NCBI RefSeq assembly: GCF_030160015.1
Contig: NZ_BSNN01000004.1
Span: 496,001 to 560,000, forward strand
Direction of reading: 5' to 3'
Length of the DNA: 64,000 bases
Origin: Amylibacter marinus
Lineage (GTDB): Bacteria > Pseudomonadota > Alphaproteobacteria > Rhodobacterales > Rhodobacteraceae
Of this stretch, positions 56,535 through 64,000 are shown in pieces. The translations under genes were made by a program, and so were the position numbers. The notes beneath the pieces were generated by a model. The model made no database searches, had not been told where the DNA came from, and saw nothing but the letters and a program-made list of their open reading frames with translations. The number at the start of each line of letters is the position of its first letter. Positions within the stretch are counted from its first letter, which is position 1.

Positions 56535-58709
56535 ATGTCAAATAGCCCCGCAAAACCGCCCAAAAAGCCGGCCCCCCTTGTGGCACCTAAACGCGATTTT
56601 CATTCCACAAGTACCGCCAAGCCAAAGCCCCGTGCACAGAAGGCCCCCAAGCGCAAGCCCAGCCCATCCAAGGCCGCGCGCAAAAAGACAGGGGCCAAGA
56701 AACGGTCGGGGAATATCTTTATACGGATACTATCGCTTCTGTTTGGAACCCTGTGGCGGGTGATCTGGTGGTCTGGAATCCGTCTTAGCATTCTGGGCGC
56801 GCTTATTCTTGGGGGCGGCATCATTTACTACTATAGTCAGCTGCCTGCGGCGACGGTTTTGATGGATGATCGGGCCAAGGGATCTGTGACCATGTTGGAT
56901 GGAGATGGGCGGGTCTTTGCGTGGCGTGGCGATCAGTTTGGCGGGGTGGTCAGCAGTGATACCGTATCCGAGCATCTGAAGCATGCTGTGATCGCCACCG
57001 AGGACAAGCGGTTCTATGGCCACTTGGGGATTTCACCGCGCGGTATTGTGGGCGCGATCCGCACCAATATACGCGAGGGTCGCAAACCATGGGAGGGCCA
57101 TGGCGGGTCAACCATAACCCAGCAGATTGCCAAGGGCGTCTATTTCGAAGACACCCCGGGCCTACAACGCAAGCTGCTAGAGGTGCCGATGTCCATGGCG
57201 ATGGAGCTAAAGTACACCAAGGATGAAATCTTGGCTATCTATCTAAATCGTGCATTTTTGGGCAACGGCTCCTTTGGTTTTGCCGCGGCCAGTCAGCGCT
57301 ATTTTGGTAAAACGGCGGCGGATGTTACTGTGGCCGAGGCTGCGATGTTGGCCGGATTACTAAAGGCCCCCAGCAGCACCAACCCTATTCGCAATTTGGG
57401 CCGCGCCCAGGCGCGCGCCAATTTGATTGTGGGGTTGATGGAGGATCAGGGATACATCAGCCTTGGGCAGGCCGAGGCCGCGCGCAACAATCCTGCCCAG
57501 CTGTCACAGGTGGCGGCGGAAAAGGCGGGGGGATATTTCGCCGATTGGATATTAGAGGCGGCCCCTGAATTTATCATCAAGGATGCCAATGCGGATGTGG
57601 TGATCAAAACCACATTTGACAAGCGCATTCAGAGATCCGCCGAGGAGGCATTGGGTGTCGTTTTTCAAAAGCTAAAGGCGGGATCAAAGGCGCAGGGCGC
57701 AATTGTGGTGATGTCGCGCGATGGTGCGGTGCGCGCCATGGTTGGCGGGCGCAAGAACGAGTTTGCGGGGTCTTTTAATCGAGCGACACAGGCGCTGCGC
57801 CAGACGGGGTCTTCGTTTAAGCCGTTTGTTTATGCCGCGGCATTGGAGGCTGGTTTCAGATATGATTCAGTGGTGGAGGACAGCCCTGTTACCATTCCCA
57901 CGCCATCTGGCCCTTGGACGCCCAAGAATTATTCGGGCAATTTTCTGGGCGAGATTACCATGACCGAGGCCCTGCTTAAATCCGTAAACACCGTGGCGGT
58001 GAAGGTCAGCGAAGAGGTTGGCCGTACGCGCGTGCGCGCCGTGGCGGGGGATTTCGGCGTGGCCAATGATATCCCCTCGGTGCCCTCCTTGGCGTTGGGT
58101 GCGGCCGAGAGTACATTATTGGAAATGACGGGTGCCTATGCGGGTATTTTGAATTCAGGGGTAGCGGCGCGGCCTTATGGGCTGGAATCTCTAACCATAC
58201 AAGGTGACAGCGAGCCTTTGTTGCATAAGGAAGATGATGCAGGGCTGCGGGTGATTAACCCAGAGGCGGCGGCACAGCTGACCTATATGATGCATCAGGT
58301 TGTGAAGCAGGGCACCGGGCGGCGCGCAGATCTGGGAACACGTCAGGCGGCGGGTAAAACCGGCACCACCAACAGTGCGCGCGATGCGTGGTTTATCGGG
58401 TTTACCGCAGATTATGTGGCGGGTGTCTGGATGGGGTATGATGACAATTCGGTTTTGTCTGGGGTAACGGGGGGTGGCATGCCCGCTGATATCTGGCGCG
58501 AGACCATGCAGCGGGTGCATGAAGGTTTGCCCGAGACGCCGTTGAACATGAGCCTGCCAGAGGATTTGCCTAGATTTGAGGACAATGGTCTGAGCATTGA
58601 GGATGAGATCCGCAAGTTAGAGCGCGAGATTGCCCGCGAGGCGCGCCGCATGGAGCGTCAGAAAAATGGTGGCGGATTGAAGAAATTGTTCGAGGGGATC
58701 TTTAACTGA
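56535..58709 (+). CDS. Class A penicillin-binding protein (PBP1-type)
   Basis: About 724 residues: a Lys/Pro-rich cytosolic tail (1-60), transmembrane helix (about 75-97), glycosyltransferase domain with catalytic Glu in ATEDKRFYGHLGISPRG and GGSTITQQIAK, and transpeptidase domain with SSFKP (Ser nucleophile), SVN in LLKSVNTVAVK, and KTGTTN. Builds peptidoglycan. ATG 56535 is favoured over GTG 56502, with a weak AGAGCAGA upstream. Confidence 0.92.
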   Translation: MSNSPAKPPKKPAPLVAPKRDFHSTSTAKPKPRAQKAPKRKPSPSKAARKKTGAKKRSGNIFIRILSLLFGTLWRVIWWSGIRLSILGALILGGGIIYYYSQLPAATVLMDDRAKGSVTMLDGDGRVFAWRGDQFGGVVSSDTVSEHLKHAVIATEDKRFYGHLGISPRGIVGAIRTNIREGRKPWEGHGGSTITQQIAKGVYFEDTPGLQRKLLEVPMSMAMELKYTKDEILAIYLNRAFLGNGSFGFAAASQRYFGKTAADVTVAEAAMLAGLLKAPSSTNPIRNLGRAQARANLIVGLMEDQGYISLGQAEAARNNPAQLSQVAAEKAGGYFADWILEAAPEFIIKDANADVVIKTTFDKRIQRSAEEALGVVFQKLKAGSKAQGAIVVMSRDGAVRAMVGGRKNEFAGSFNRATQALRQTGSSFKPFVYAAALEAGFRYDSVVEDSPVTIPTPSGPWTPKNYSGNFLGEITMTEALLKSVNTVAVKVSEEVGRTRVRAVAGDFGVANDIPSVPSLALGAAESTLLEMTGAYAGILNSGVAARPYGLESLTIQGDSEPLLHKEDDAGLRVINPEAAAQLTYMMHQVVKQGTGRRADLGTRQAAGKTGTTNSARDAWFIGFTADYVAGVWMGYDDNSVLSGVTGGGMPADIWRETMQRVHEGLPETPLNMSLPEDLPRFEDNGLSIEDEIRKLEREIAREARRMERQKNGGGLKKLFEGIFN

Positions 58710-58727
58710 TCCCCTCGGGTGGTCTGG

Positions 58728-59330
58728 CTAGCCGGCGGTGCGCAGGTGTGCGATCAGCTTATCGATATTGCCGCCGCGTTTATCCAGCATTGATCCGATT
58801 TGCACACGGGTGTCGGACAAAACGCTAACGCCTTCTAGGAACAGGTTGAACATCAATGTTTTTCCGCGGGCATCGATCACATGCCACTGGGCCTTGAAGG
58901 GTGATTTACCCTTAAGTTTGATTTTGCTGTCCACCAAGAAGCCGCCCGATGTTTTGCGCGATTTGGTTACGGTGATGCTGGCGCCGACAAATTCCTCGAA
59001 GCGGCTACCGTAAGAGCGGGCCATAAAGCCGCGAAATGCTGCGACATAGGCGCGGCGTTGGCTGGCAGAGGCACCGCGCCATGCTGGCCCCAATGATTTC
59101 TGCGCAATCAGCGGCACATCGGCGTAGGTGGCGAAGACCTTCTCGAAGCGGTTGAACATGGCCTGTCCACGGTCATTGGAATTGATGATAGCAACGATAT
59201 CACTGACGATATTGTCGATCAGCTGTTCTGCCTCGCCTTTGGTTAGGGCGGCGGCAGGGGCGGCGGCCATCAGGGTGGCAGCGCTAATGCCGGCCAAAAT
59301 TTGGCGGCGGGATGGGTTATTCGGTGTCAT
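58728..59330 (-). CDS. mlaC: MlaC-type phospholipid-binding protein
   Basis: About 200 residues, exported (twin-arginine-like SRRQILAGISAATLM signal, cleavage near AAAL). MlaC shuttles phospholipid between the outer-membrane MlaA complex and the inner-membrane MlaFEDB. ATG 59330 overlaps the mlaA end by 14 bases and has GGAG upstream. No mlaFED genes nearby. Confidence 0.86.
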   Translation of the reverse strand: MTPNNPSRRQILAGISAATLMAAAPAAALTKGEAEQLIDNIVSDIVAIINSNDRGQAMFNRFEKVFATYADVPLIAQKSLGPAWRGASASQRRAYVAAFRGFMARSYGSRFEEFVGASITVTKSRKTSGGFLVDSKIKLKGKSPFKAQWHVIDARGKTLMFNLFLEGVSVLSDTRVQIGSMLDKRGGNIDKLIAHLRTAG

Positions 59331-60054
59331 AGGGGTTCTCCAGATCAGCGTCGGATATTTCGCCATCATTCAATTCGAAACGGCGGTTTTGCAAGTAATA
59401 TAATCGTTGGGTAGCATAGCTGTCTTCTGCGTTATAGAGAACCTCGTCGAAGATGGCGCTGTATTCATGGCGATCTCCTGCCATTTCCACCAATGTTAGG
59501 GCGGTTTTATGCGTGCTGTATTTGGCAGGTGTCACCGCATTTAGGGGATCAAAGGCCAGATCAACCACCAGCCCCACAGAGCCGCGGGCGGTTCTGCCGG
59601 CAAAGAAGGGCAATTCTACATAGACGCCTTCGCCAACGCCCCAGCGGTGCAGGGTCATGCCGAAATCGCTGTCGTTGTTTGTCATGCCGGCCTCGGTTGC
59701 CACATCAAACAGCCCCCCCCAGCCCAGTGTTGTATTTAGGCCAAAGCGCAGGGTCGAGACTAGGGCCTCGCCGATACGGAATTGCAGCAGGTTGTTGGCT
59801 ATGCGCCGCGGCATGGCCATGTTGGCGGTGAAATTATTCATCATCTCACTGCTTTCGTCGGTAAATACCGCGCCATATGCATTGCCCGCAGGGCGCAGCA
59901 ATGCGCGGTCTACTGCTTTGTTGAAATTATGAATTTTACGATTGGTACGTTCGTAGGGGTCATTGAATTCCATGCTGGCGTCCCCCGCACAGCCGGCCAA
60001 AAACGCCAGCGCTAATAGGGGGAAAAAGACAGTGCGTATAGATAGAACAGACAT
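59317..60054 (-). CDS. mlaA: MlaA outer-membrane lipoprotein
   Basis: About 245 residues with lipobox LAGC (Cys about 22), and FNDPYERTNRKIHNFNKAVDR near the N-terminus, the conserved MlaA signature (NDPxExxNRxxxxFN). Removes misplaced phospholipid from the outer leaflet of the outer membrane. ATG 60054; the reading from TTG 60084 adds an unlikely leader. Confidence 0.93.
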   Translation of the reverse strand: MSVLSIRTVFFPLLALAFLAGCAGDASMEFNDPYERTNRKIHNFNKAVDRALLRPAGNAYGAVFTDESSEMMNNFTANMAMPRRIANNLLQFRIGEALVSTLRFGLNTTLGWGGLFDVATEAGMTNNDSDFGMTLHRWGVGEGVYVELPFFAGRTARGSVGLVVDLAFDPLNAVTPAKYSTHKTALTLVEMAGDRHEYSAIFDEVLYNAEDSYATQRLYYLQNRRFELNDGEISDADLENPYDTE

Positions 60055-60255
60055 GAGAGCATCCAGATTGAGGCAAGATTTCAATTTAGGGGAAATAGAA
60101 AAGTGAGTCTATGACAATTTGACAAGAGAAATTTAACGCGCCCTCGTTACAACAAAATCAAATCCGAGCCAAGGCCATGGTGGTAATTTGGCACAGCTTA
60201 CGTCAGACTGTGCAACATAAAAACACCACAGCCCGCTCGCAGTCAGGGATGCATC

Positions 60256-61995
60256 ATGCAAGAAACGAATATCTACCCTAAAGGATTGGCCGAGTTACGC
60301 GCCATGCGTCGCCAAAGCCGCCATCTGTTTGGGGCAGTGTTTGTATTCAGTATTTTTGTTAATCTGCTGATGCTGGCGGGGCCTTTGTATATGCTTCAGG
60401 TTTATGATCGTGTGTTGTCTAGCCGATCCGTAGAGACGCTGACTGCGCTGACGCTATTGGTATTGGGGTTGTTTGCAATGATGGGTCTGCTGGATTGGGC
60501 GCGTGGGCGGGTCTTGGCCCGTGTCGGTGCTCGGTTTCAGGCAGGATTGGATCAGCGGGTATTCTACGCAATGTTAGATACCGCAAAGCATCCGCATTTC
60601 CGAGATAAGTCCATCAATGGCATGAATGATTTGACCACCCTACAGATGCTTTATGCCTCGCCTGCGCTTTTGGCATTATTTGATATGCCATGGGCGCCGA
60701 TATTCATCGCCGCGATATTTGTATTTCATCCGCTATTGGGGTGGTTGGCGCTGGCCAGCGGGGTGTTTTTGGTGATCTTAACCCTGGTCAATCAACGCAA
60801 CACCCGAGAGAATACACTTGGGGCGCAACAGGCCCGTGCAACCACGGATCATTTTGCCGCGCAAATCCGCGAAGAGGCGGATACGGTTACGGGGCTGGGC
60901 ATGCGCGGCGATGTTCTGCGCCGCTGGAAAAGTCAAAGCGATGATGCGATGGCGCGCAGTATTAACGCCAGCGATGCCACCGGTTTCTATGCATCCCTTA
61001 GCAAATCATTTCGGATGTTTGTGCAATCGGCGATGCTGGGGCTGGGGGCTCTGCTGACATTGCGCGGCGAGCTGTCTGGTGGGGCGATGATTGCGGGGTC
61101 TATTATGCTTGGCCGTGCATTGGCGCCAATTGAGATGGGCATTGGGCAGTGGCCTCTGATCCAGAAATCCCGTGCTGCATGGCGCAATTTATCCGAGCTG
61201 TTGCAGGCCGCGCCTCTTGAACCTGCGCGGGTGTCCCTGCCGGTGCCAGAGGCGCGCATCGAGGCGCAGAATCTATCGGCGGTACCACCCGGATCGCGCA
61301 CACCCTGCCTGCGCGGCGTTGGCTTTGTGGTCGAGCCAGGACAGGCGCTGGGCGTGATCGGGCAATCGGCATCTGGCAAATCATCGCTGGCGCGCCTGAT
61401 CGCCGGTGTCTGGCCTGTTGCGGCGGGGCATCTGCGCCTTGGAGGGGCAACATTGGATCAATATGATGCGGATGTTCTGGGGCAATACATTGGGTATCTG
61501 CCCCAAAATGTTACCCTATTTGGTGCGACCATTGCCGAGAACATTGCCCGCATGGCCGAGACACCCGACGAGGCCAAGGTGGTTGCCGCGGCCAAACGGG
61601 CCGGTGCGCATGAGTTGATACTGGAGCAGAGCGATGGGTATAACACCGTGGTTACGCCGCAAGGGGGCGCGTTGTCCGGGGGGCAGATTCAGCGCATTGG
61701 ATTGGCGCGAGCGTTGTATGGGAATCCACTGGTTTTGATATTGGACGAGCCGAATTCTGCGCTGGATGCTGTGGGATCCGCATCGCTGAACGCGGCGATC
61801 CGCCAGATGAAATCCGAGAATAAATCGGTGATCATTATGGCGCACCGCCCCAGTGGCATTGCCGCCTGTGATACATTGTTGGTGTTGGAAAACGGTATCG
61901 CCAAAATGTTTGGCCCGCGTGATGATGTATTAAAGGCGCAGGTGAAAAATACCGAACAAATTCAACAGAGTTTGGCAGAGGGAGGCAGGCCATGA
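60256..61995 (+). CDS. Type I secretion ABC transporter (PrtD-like)
   Basis: 579 residues: six-helix membrane domain (about 25-310), ATPase with Walker A GVIGQSASGKSS, signature LSGGQIQRIGLARAL, Walker B LVLILDEPNSALD. It lacks the C39 peptidase domain, so it fits exporters of RTX-type or protease substrates. ATGA overlap with the downstream adaptor gene. No secreted substrate gene is recognisable nearby. Confidence 0.9.
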   Translation: MQETNIYPKGLAELRAMRRQSRHLFGAVFVFSIFVNLLMLAGPLYMLQVYDRVLSSRSVETLTALTLLVLGLFAMMGLLDWARGRVLARVGARFQAGLDQRVFYAMLDTAKHPHFRDKSINGMNDLTTLQMLYASPALLALFDMPWAPIFIAAIFVFHPLLGWLALASGVFLVILTLVNQRNTRENTLGAQQARATTDHFAAQIREEADTVTGLGMRGDVLRRWKSQSDDAMARSINASDATGFYASLSKSFRMFVQSAMLGLGALLTLRGELSGGAMIAGSIMLGRALAPIEMGIGQWPLIQKSRAAWRNLSELLQAAPLEPARVSLPVPEARIEAQNLSAVPPGSRTPCLRGVGFVVEPGQALGVIGQSASGKSSLARLIAGVWPVAAGHLRLGGATLDQYDADVLGQYIGYLPQNVTLFGATIAENIARMAETPDEAKVVAAAKRAGAHELILEQSDGYNTVVTPQGGALSGGQIQRIGLARALYGNPLVLILDEPNSALDAVGSASLNAAIRQMKSENKSVIIMAHRPSGIAACDTLLVLENGIAKMFGPRDDVLKAQVKNTEQIQQSLAEGGRP

Positions 61996-63293
61996 GCACG
62001 CCACAGGAATGGTCAGCCCGCCGCCCTATCATCGTGGGGGGAATTGCGATTGTCTGTTTGGTTCTGGGATTGGGGTTCTGGGGCAGCTTTACCAAAATAT
62101 CGGGGGCCGTGGTCAGCAGTGGTATGATCCAAGGCGAGGCGCTGCGCCAGGTGGTGCAACACCCTGATGGCGGTGTGGTTGGCGCGATTATGGCGCGCGA
62201 TGGTGATTCTGTGGCGGCGGGGGATGTGCTGATCCGGTTTGATGATACATTGCTGAAATCACAAATTTCGATCCTAGAGGGGCAGTATATCGAATCTGCG
62301 GCGCGCCTTGTGCGATTGCGCGGCGAGCGGGATGGAACAGCGGCGCTGGCATTTGATTTGCCAGCGGATCCTGCGCTGGGCCAGACCGAAAAGGCCCAGC
62401 AGATTTTTGCCGCCCAGAACAGCCTGTTTTTGGCGCGCCTAGACAGCTATCAGCAGACCCGAAAACAGCTGGTCGAACGCAAGAGCCAAATCGGCCTACA
62501 GGTCGGGGGAGCCGAGGCGCAGTTGGCCGCATTGGCCCGTCAGATCACCCTGATCGGGGCGGAACGTGCGGATCAAGAAGATCTGTTGGCCAAGGGTTTG
62601 GCGCAGGCTTCGCGGGTCTTAGCATTGCAACGCGAGGAGGCGCGATTGTTGGGTCAGCGTGGCGAGTTAGAGGCCAGCATCGCCACCAGTCAGGCCCAGA
62701 TGATTGAAATTGATATCGAGGTTTTGCGTCTGGCATCCGAGAGGCGCGAAACCGCAGAGACCGACCTACAGGAAATTAATGCATCCCAGCTACAGCTTAG
62801 TGAGCAATTGTTCTCTGCACGCGAGACGTTGTCGCGTATGGAAGTCCGCGCCCCGATGGCGGGTATCGTACATGGAATGGCTGTGCATGCGCGCAGGTCG
62901 GTGGTGCGCGCCGCCGAGCCTATTTTATATATTATTCCTCAAAATCAACCGTTTATAGTGCAAAGCCGCATCGAGGCCGTGCATGTAGATCAGGTTTATG
63001 TGGGCCAAGGTGCTAGCCTGCGATTTTCCACATTTGATCAGCGCACCACGCCAGAGATTTTTGGAACCGTTAGGACGATTTCTGCGGATGTTATCGAGGA
63101 CGAGCGCACGGGCGTTCCTTATTACACCGCCGAAATCACCCCGAATGCGGGCGAATTGGTGCGGCTGGGAGATGTGGAATTGTTGCCGGGAATGCCGGTC
63201 GAGGCCTTTCTTAAAACCGCCGAGCGTACGCCGATTTCCTATCTGACCAAGCCCTTTACGGATTATTTTAACCGCGCCTTCCGCGAACAGTAA
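61992..63293 (+). CDS. Type I secretion periplasmic adaptor (HlyD/PrtE-like)
   Basis: 433 residues with an N-terminal transmembrane helix (about 13-33), a beta-barrel/lipoyl part (GGVVGAIMARDGDSVAAGDVLIRFD), a long coiled coil (about 90-270), and the HlyD C-terminal signature GEVRVRAPMAG-type (here MEVRAPMAGIVHGM). Links the ABC exporter to a TolC-like channel; none is in the window. Confidence 0.9.
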   Translation: MSTPQEWSARRPIIVGGIAIVCLVLGLGFWGSFTKISGAVVSSGMIQGEALRQVVQHPDGGVVGAIMARDGDSVAAGDVLIRFDDTLLKSQISILEGQYIESAARLVRLRGERDGTAALAFDLPADPALGQTEKAQQIFAAQNSLFLARLDSYQQTRKQLVERKSQIGLQVGGAEAQLAALARQITLIGAERADQEDLLAKGLAQASRVLALQREEARLLGQRGELEASIATSQAQMIEIDIEVLRLASERRETAETDLQEINASQLQLSEQLFSARETLSRMEVRAPMAGIVHGMAVHARRSVVRAAEPILYIIPQNQPFIVQSRIEAVHVDQVYVGQGASLRFSTFDQRTTPEIFGTVRTISADVIEDERTGVPYYTAEITPNAGELVRLGDVELLPGMPVEAFLKTAERTPISYLTKPFTDYFNRAFREQ

Positions 63294-63355
63294 AATTGGC
63301 CTTGCTTTACTGGGTGGGTTAGATAGCCTTTCGCCAAACAGTGGAAGGTAAAATC

Positions 63356-63820
63356 ATGTCTGGAAAAATCGAATCGCGCCTTGCAGAGCTGGGCATTGAT
63401 CTGGCCCAAGGGCCGGCCCCTGCGGCGAATTATGTTCCCTATGCAATTGTGGGTGATCTGGTCACAATTTCGGGTCAAATCAGCATGACACCCGAGGGCA
63501 TGTTGACGGGTAAATTGGGTGATGATGTAAGCCTAGAGCAAGGCCAAGCGGCGGCGCGGGTCTGTGCCATCAACCTGTTATCACAGTTGAAGTCGGCCTG
63601 CGGCGGCGATTTAGACCGCGTTGTACGGGTTGTCCGGTTGGGTGGTTTTGTGAATTCCACCCCAGATTTCACGGATCAGCCTGCGGTCATCAATGGAGCA
63701 TCCGATTTCATGGTCGAGGTTTTTGGTGATGCGGGCAAACATGCGCGCGCCGCGGTGGGCTGTGTGAGCTTGCCATTTGGTGTGGCGGTCGAGGTTGAAG
63801 GAACATTTCAAATCAAATGA
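63356..63820 (+). CDS. RidA family protein
   Basis: About 154 residues, the longer YjgH/UK114 subgroup: YAIVGDLVTISGQISMTPEG, RVVRLGGFVNSTPDFTDQPAVING and ARAAVGCVSLPFGVAVEVEGTF. RidA hydrolyses reactive enamines; this subgroup has lost or changed the catalytic Arg in some members, here R in HARAAVG is kept. ATG 63356 follows AAGG; its stop overlaps the next start (ATGA). Confidence 0.88.
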   Translation: MSGKIESRLAELGIDLAQGPAPAANYVPYAIVGDLVTISGQISMTPEGMLTGKLGDDVSLEQGQAAARVCAINLLSQLKSACGGDLDRVVRVVRLGGFVNSTPDFTDQPAVINGASDFMVEVFGDAGKHARAAVGCVSLPFGVAVEVEGTFQIK

Positions 63821-64000
63821 AAAGCCTAAGCCCCTTTGCTGATTTGCCCATATGCCACCGTACCCTGCATGATATTGATGCCGGGCGGCCCGAAAATTCG
63901 TGGGAAGGACTAGAGGCGGCGATACAGGCGGGATTGCCTGTTGAGATCGATGTACAGGTTTCTGCCGATGGTGTGGCCATGGTTTTCCATGATTATGATC
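63817..64000 (+). CDS. Glycerophosphodiester phosphodiesterase, 5' part
   Basis: 61 residues visible before the window ends: ICHRTLHDIDAGRPENSW, then VEIDVQVSADGVAMVFHDYD. HR, the E-D pair and HD are the catalytic residues of the GDPD family. Normally the first His follows with RG; here HRT. Cleaves glycerophosphodiesters to glycerol 3-phosphate. Coupled by ATGA to ridA. Confidence 0.88.
   Translation, partial: MKSLSPFADLPICHRTLHDIDAGRPENSWEGLEAAIQAGLPVEIDVQVSADGVAMVFHDYD

Overview
The window looks like the chromosome of an alphaproteobacterium of the order Rhodobacterales (Roseobacter-like), judged by gene content and order rather than by any database search. Pointers are the RegB/SenC/RegA redox regulon, the CcrM GANTC methyltransferase, the glutathione-dependent formaldehyde pathway, the tldE-cysQ-DUF4170-KDO transferase-lpxK cluster, and the origin-proximal order ubiB-ubiE-mutM-rpsT-dnaA-dnaN-recF-gyrB. 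Base composition is moderate in GC, with many CTA and TTG codons.

Layout. 1-3.5 kb: divergent regB (cut by the window edge) and senC-regA, then a GST and an HD hydrolase on the other strand. 3.6-5.8 kb: ahcY and a DUF2853 gene, each followed by hairpins. 5.8-8.3 kb: a DUF1761 membrane protein, gpsA and tsaD (minus). 8.4-11.9 kb: hemD, a mitofilin-like protein and HemY (plus). 12-16.4 kb: HAD hydrolase, YaiI, SthA, FghA and the glutathione-dependent formaldehyde dehydrogenase (minus). 16.5-20.1 kb: an I78-like lipoprotein, a barrel-like exported protein, an SDR and a DUF2125 protein. 20.1-24.8 kb: a tightly packed tldE-cysQ-DUF4170-KDO transferase-like-lpxK run. 24.8-29.7 kb: DsbA-like and DUF721 genes diverge from mutY-alkB-sulfotransferase-like-glycosyltransferase-like, the last four almost without gaps.

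30-34.9 kb: ccrM and rnhB (minus), a 56-residue HemP gene with a palindromic operator, exported small proteins, a membrane-anchored winged-helix protein and a ceramidase-like membrane protein. 34.9-38.2 kb: an accessory-looking patch (TetR+SDR, MarR with a divergent small membrane protein, an acetyltransferase) ending at tRNA-Arg(CCU). 38.3-43.1 kb: a phosphotransferase, ubiB, ubiE, mutM and rpsT. 43.1-52.2 kb: replication and topology genes (dnaA, dnaN, recF, gyrB) with a rhodanese, an EamA exporter, a VOC protein and a LysE exporter between them. The leader before the rhodanese/dnaA pair holds a perfect DnaA box and a cluster of GANTC sites, which with ccrM in the same window suggests a Caulobacter-like cell-cycle circuit.

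52.2-64 kb: aroQ, a Gly-rich DUF533 protein behind a structured leader, a cyclic-nucleotide-binding membrane protein, amtB-glnK, a class A penicillin-binding protein, mlaA-mlaC, a type I secretion ATPase/adaptor pair, a RidA protein and the start of a glycerophosphodiester phosphodiesterase.

The observations I rate highest are: RegB has Leu where the redox cysteine should be while RegA keeps its own Cys156; a likely iron-responsive palindrome lies over the hemP promoter; a membrane-tethered winged-helix protein of unknown target; a KDO transferase homologue without the catalytic Glu motif; an alkB operon carrying sulfotransferase-like and glycosyltransferase-like genes; the GANTC/DnaA-box cluster; and the inverted repeat shared by a divergent marR pair. 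I found no CRISPR array, insertion sequence, integrase or prophage.
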